Both the position numbers and the translations under genes were made by a program. The notes under the pieces were generated by a model, which did no database searches, was not told where the DNA came from, and saw only the letters and a program-made list of their open reading frames with translations. From Anaerostipes sp. MSJ-23 (GTDB taxonomy: Bacteria; Bacillota; Clostridia; Lachnospirales; Lachnospiraceae), in contig NZ_JAHLPY010000004.1 in the NCBI RefSeq assembly GCF_018918155.1, positions 1-64,000 on the forward strand: a stretch of 64,000 nt of DNA, written 5' to 3'. This document shows, piece after piece, positions 63,657-64,000 of the stretch. Position 1 is the stretch's first letter; every line of letters starts with the position of its first letter.

Positions 63657-64000
63657 CTATTTTTCATTTTTTTCTTTATATACATAGGTTTTTGAGCTTC
63701 GAAGCACCTTCGGTGCCTTACTTACAATGCTTACTTTGAATGTATTTCCATCTTTTAAATCACTTTTTGACACTTCCAGTAAATGTTCATTATGATACGT
63801 TGTATTAATCTTCACATCTCCAACATAAACCTGGCAATAATTCGTAAAATTATTTCCTACAAGGAAAATACTATCTTCTGTCTCATATGCCTTTGTTACT
63901 TCAAGATTTCTAATACCAAAGGTAATGTTCGTTGCCTTAAATGGATTTTTCTGATTCCATACATACCGTTTTCCATAAAGCATATCATACTGAAGAGCTT
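63657..64000 (-). CDS. C-terminal part of a larger protein, possibly LtaS-like
   Basis: The frame is open to the right edge (ALQYDMLYGKRYVW precedes and follows the first visible Met), so the start lies outside the window. The visible 113 residues hold no catalytic motif; they form a beta-rich, Ig/TIG-like segment (DSIFLVGNNFTNYCQVYVGD, LKDGNTFKVSIVSKAP) and end in a charged KEKNEK. Such a domain at the end, after the LQYDxLYGxRY phrase, reminds me of sulfatase-fold LtaS-like proteins of Lachnospiraceae, but this is only a resemblance. It is followed by the tig promoter. Confidence 0.5.
   Translation of the reverse strand, partial: ALQYDMLYGKRYVWNQKNPFKATNITFGIRNLEVTKAYETEDSIFLVGNNFTNYCQVYVGDVKINTTYHNEHLLEVSKSDLKDGNTFKVSIVSKAPKVLRSSKTYVYKEKNEK

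Noticed and set aside
1-64000. CRISPR arrays, rRNA and tRNA genes
   Set aside because: No regularly spaced direct repeats and no tRNA or rRNA signature segments were seen on either strand.

Overview
The window looks like chromosomal DNA of a low-GC Clostridia, most probably a Lachnospiraceae gut anaerobe; the genus cannot be fixed. The reasons are pyrDB/pyrK (the FMN/Fe-S dihydroorotate dehydrogenase type), 2-iminoacetate synthase ThiH instead of ThiO, a fused folB-folK, an LtaS-type protein, an M29 aminopeptidase, and an operon whose proteins resemble the DUF5716/DUF5717 families I remember from Lachnospiraceae. Nearly everything is transcribed leftward on the minus strand; only one gene (46089-47174) is on the plus strand. 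I saw no rRNA, tRNA, CRISPR array or complete insertion sequence.

Reading in the direction of transcription (right to left): 64.0-57.9 kb holds the end of an unidentified gene, then tig, clpP, clpX and lon. 57.9-53.4 kb is a folate block (folC, an HD protein, folP, folB-folK fusion) running into pheA, followed by an LtaS-like sulfatase-fold gene. 50.7-47.3 kb has purA, lepB, a lipoprotein and ridA. At 46-47 kb a PLP aminotransferase diverges from a four-gene operon of unknown function (45.9-40.0 kb: a 1042-residue helical-repeat protein, an Hsp70/actin-like ATPase-fold protein, a TPR-like protein and a two-TM coiled-coil protein) that leads directly into valS. 37.3-35.0 kb is thiS-thiG-thiH behind a strong promoter and a structured leader RNA, followed by a HAD hydrolase gene.

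34.0-22.6 kb is a nucleotide supercluster with very short gaps: pyrF-pyrK-pyrD-CBS protein-pyrE, then VanZ-like, a small membrane protein, an HD nucleotidase and an M29 aminopeptidase, then purE-purM-purN, an NlpC/P60 lipoprotein and purD, ending at a strong terminator.

22.5 kb to the left edge is exopolysaccharide territory made of two tandem clusters. Each opens with a closely related polyprenyl-phosphate sugar transferase and contains its own polymerase and flippase. Cluster B (22.2-14.0 kb): priming transferase, Alg14/Alg13-like pair, GT4, GT32, polymerase, Gtf3-like transferase, flippase, terminator. Cluster A (13.65 kb to the edge): priming transferase, a GT4 gene broken by one extra A in an A8 tract, a GT4-radical SAM fusion, ugd, GT4, polymerase, two GT-A-like proteins, a polysaccharide pyruvyl transferase, flippase, and an acyltransferase remnant. 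The distal part (below about 8.58 kb) is visibly more AT-rich than the rest, suggesting acquisition by transfer. Each cluster has a candidate promoter followed by terminator-like hairpins before the first gene, so readthrough control of the operons is likely.
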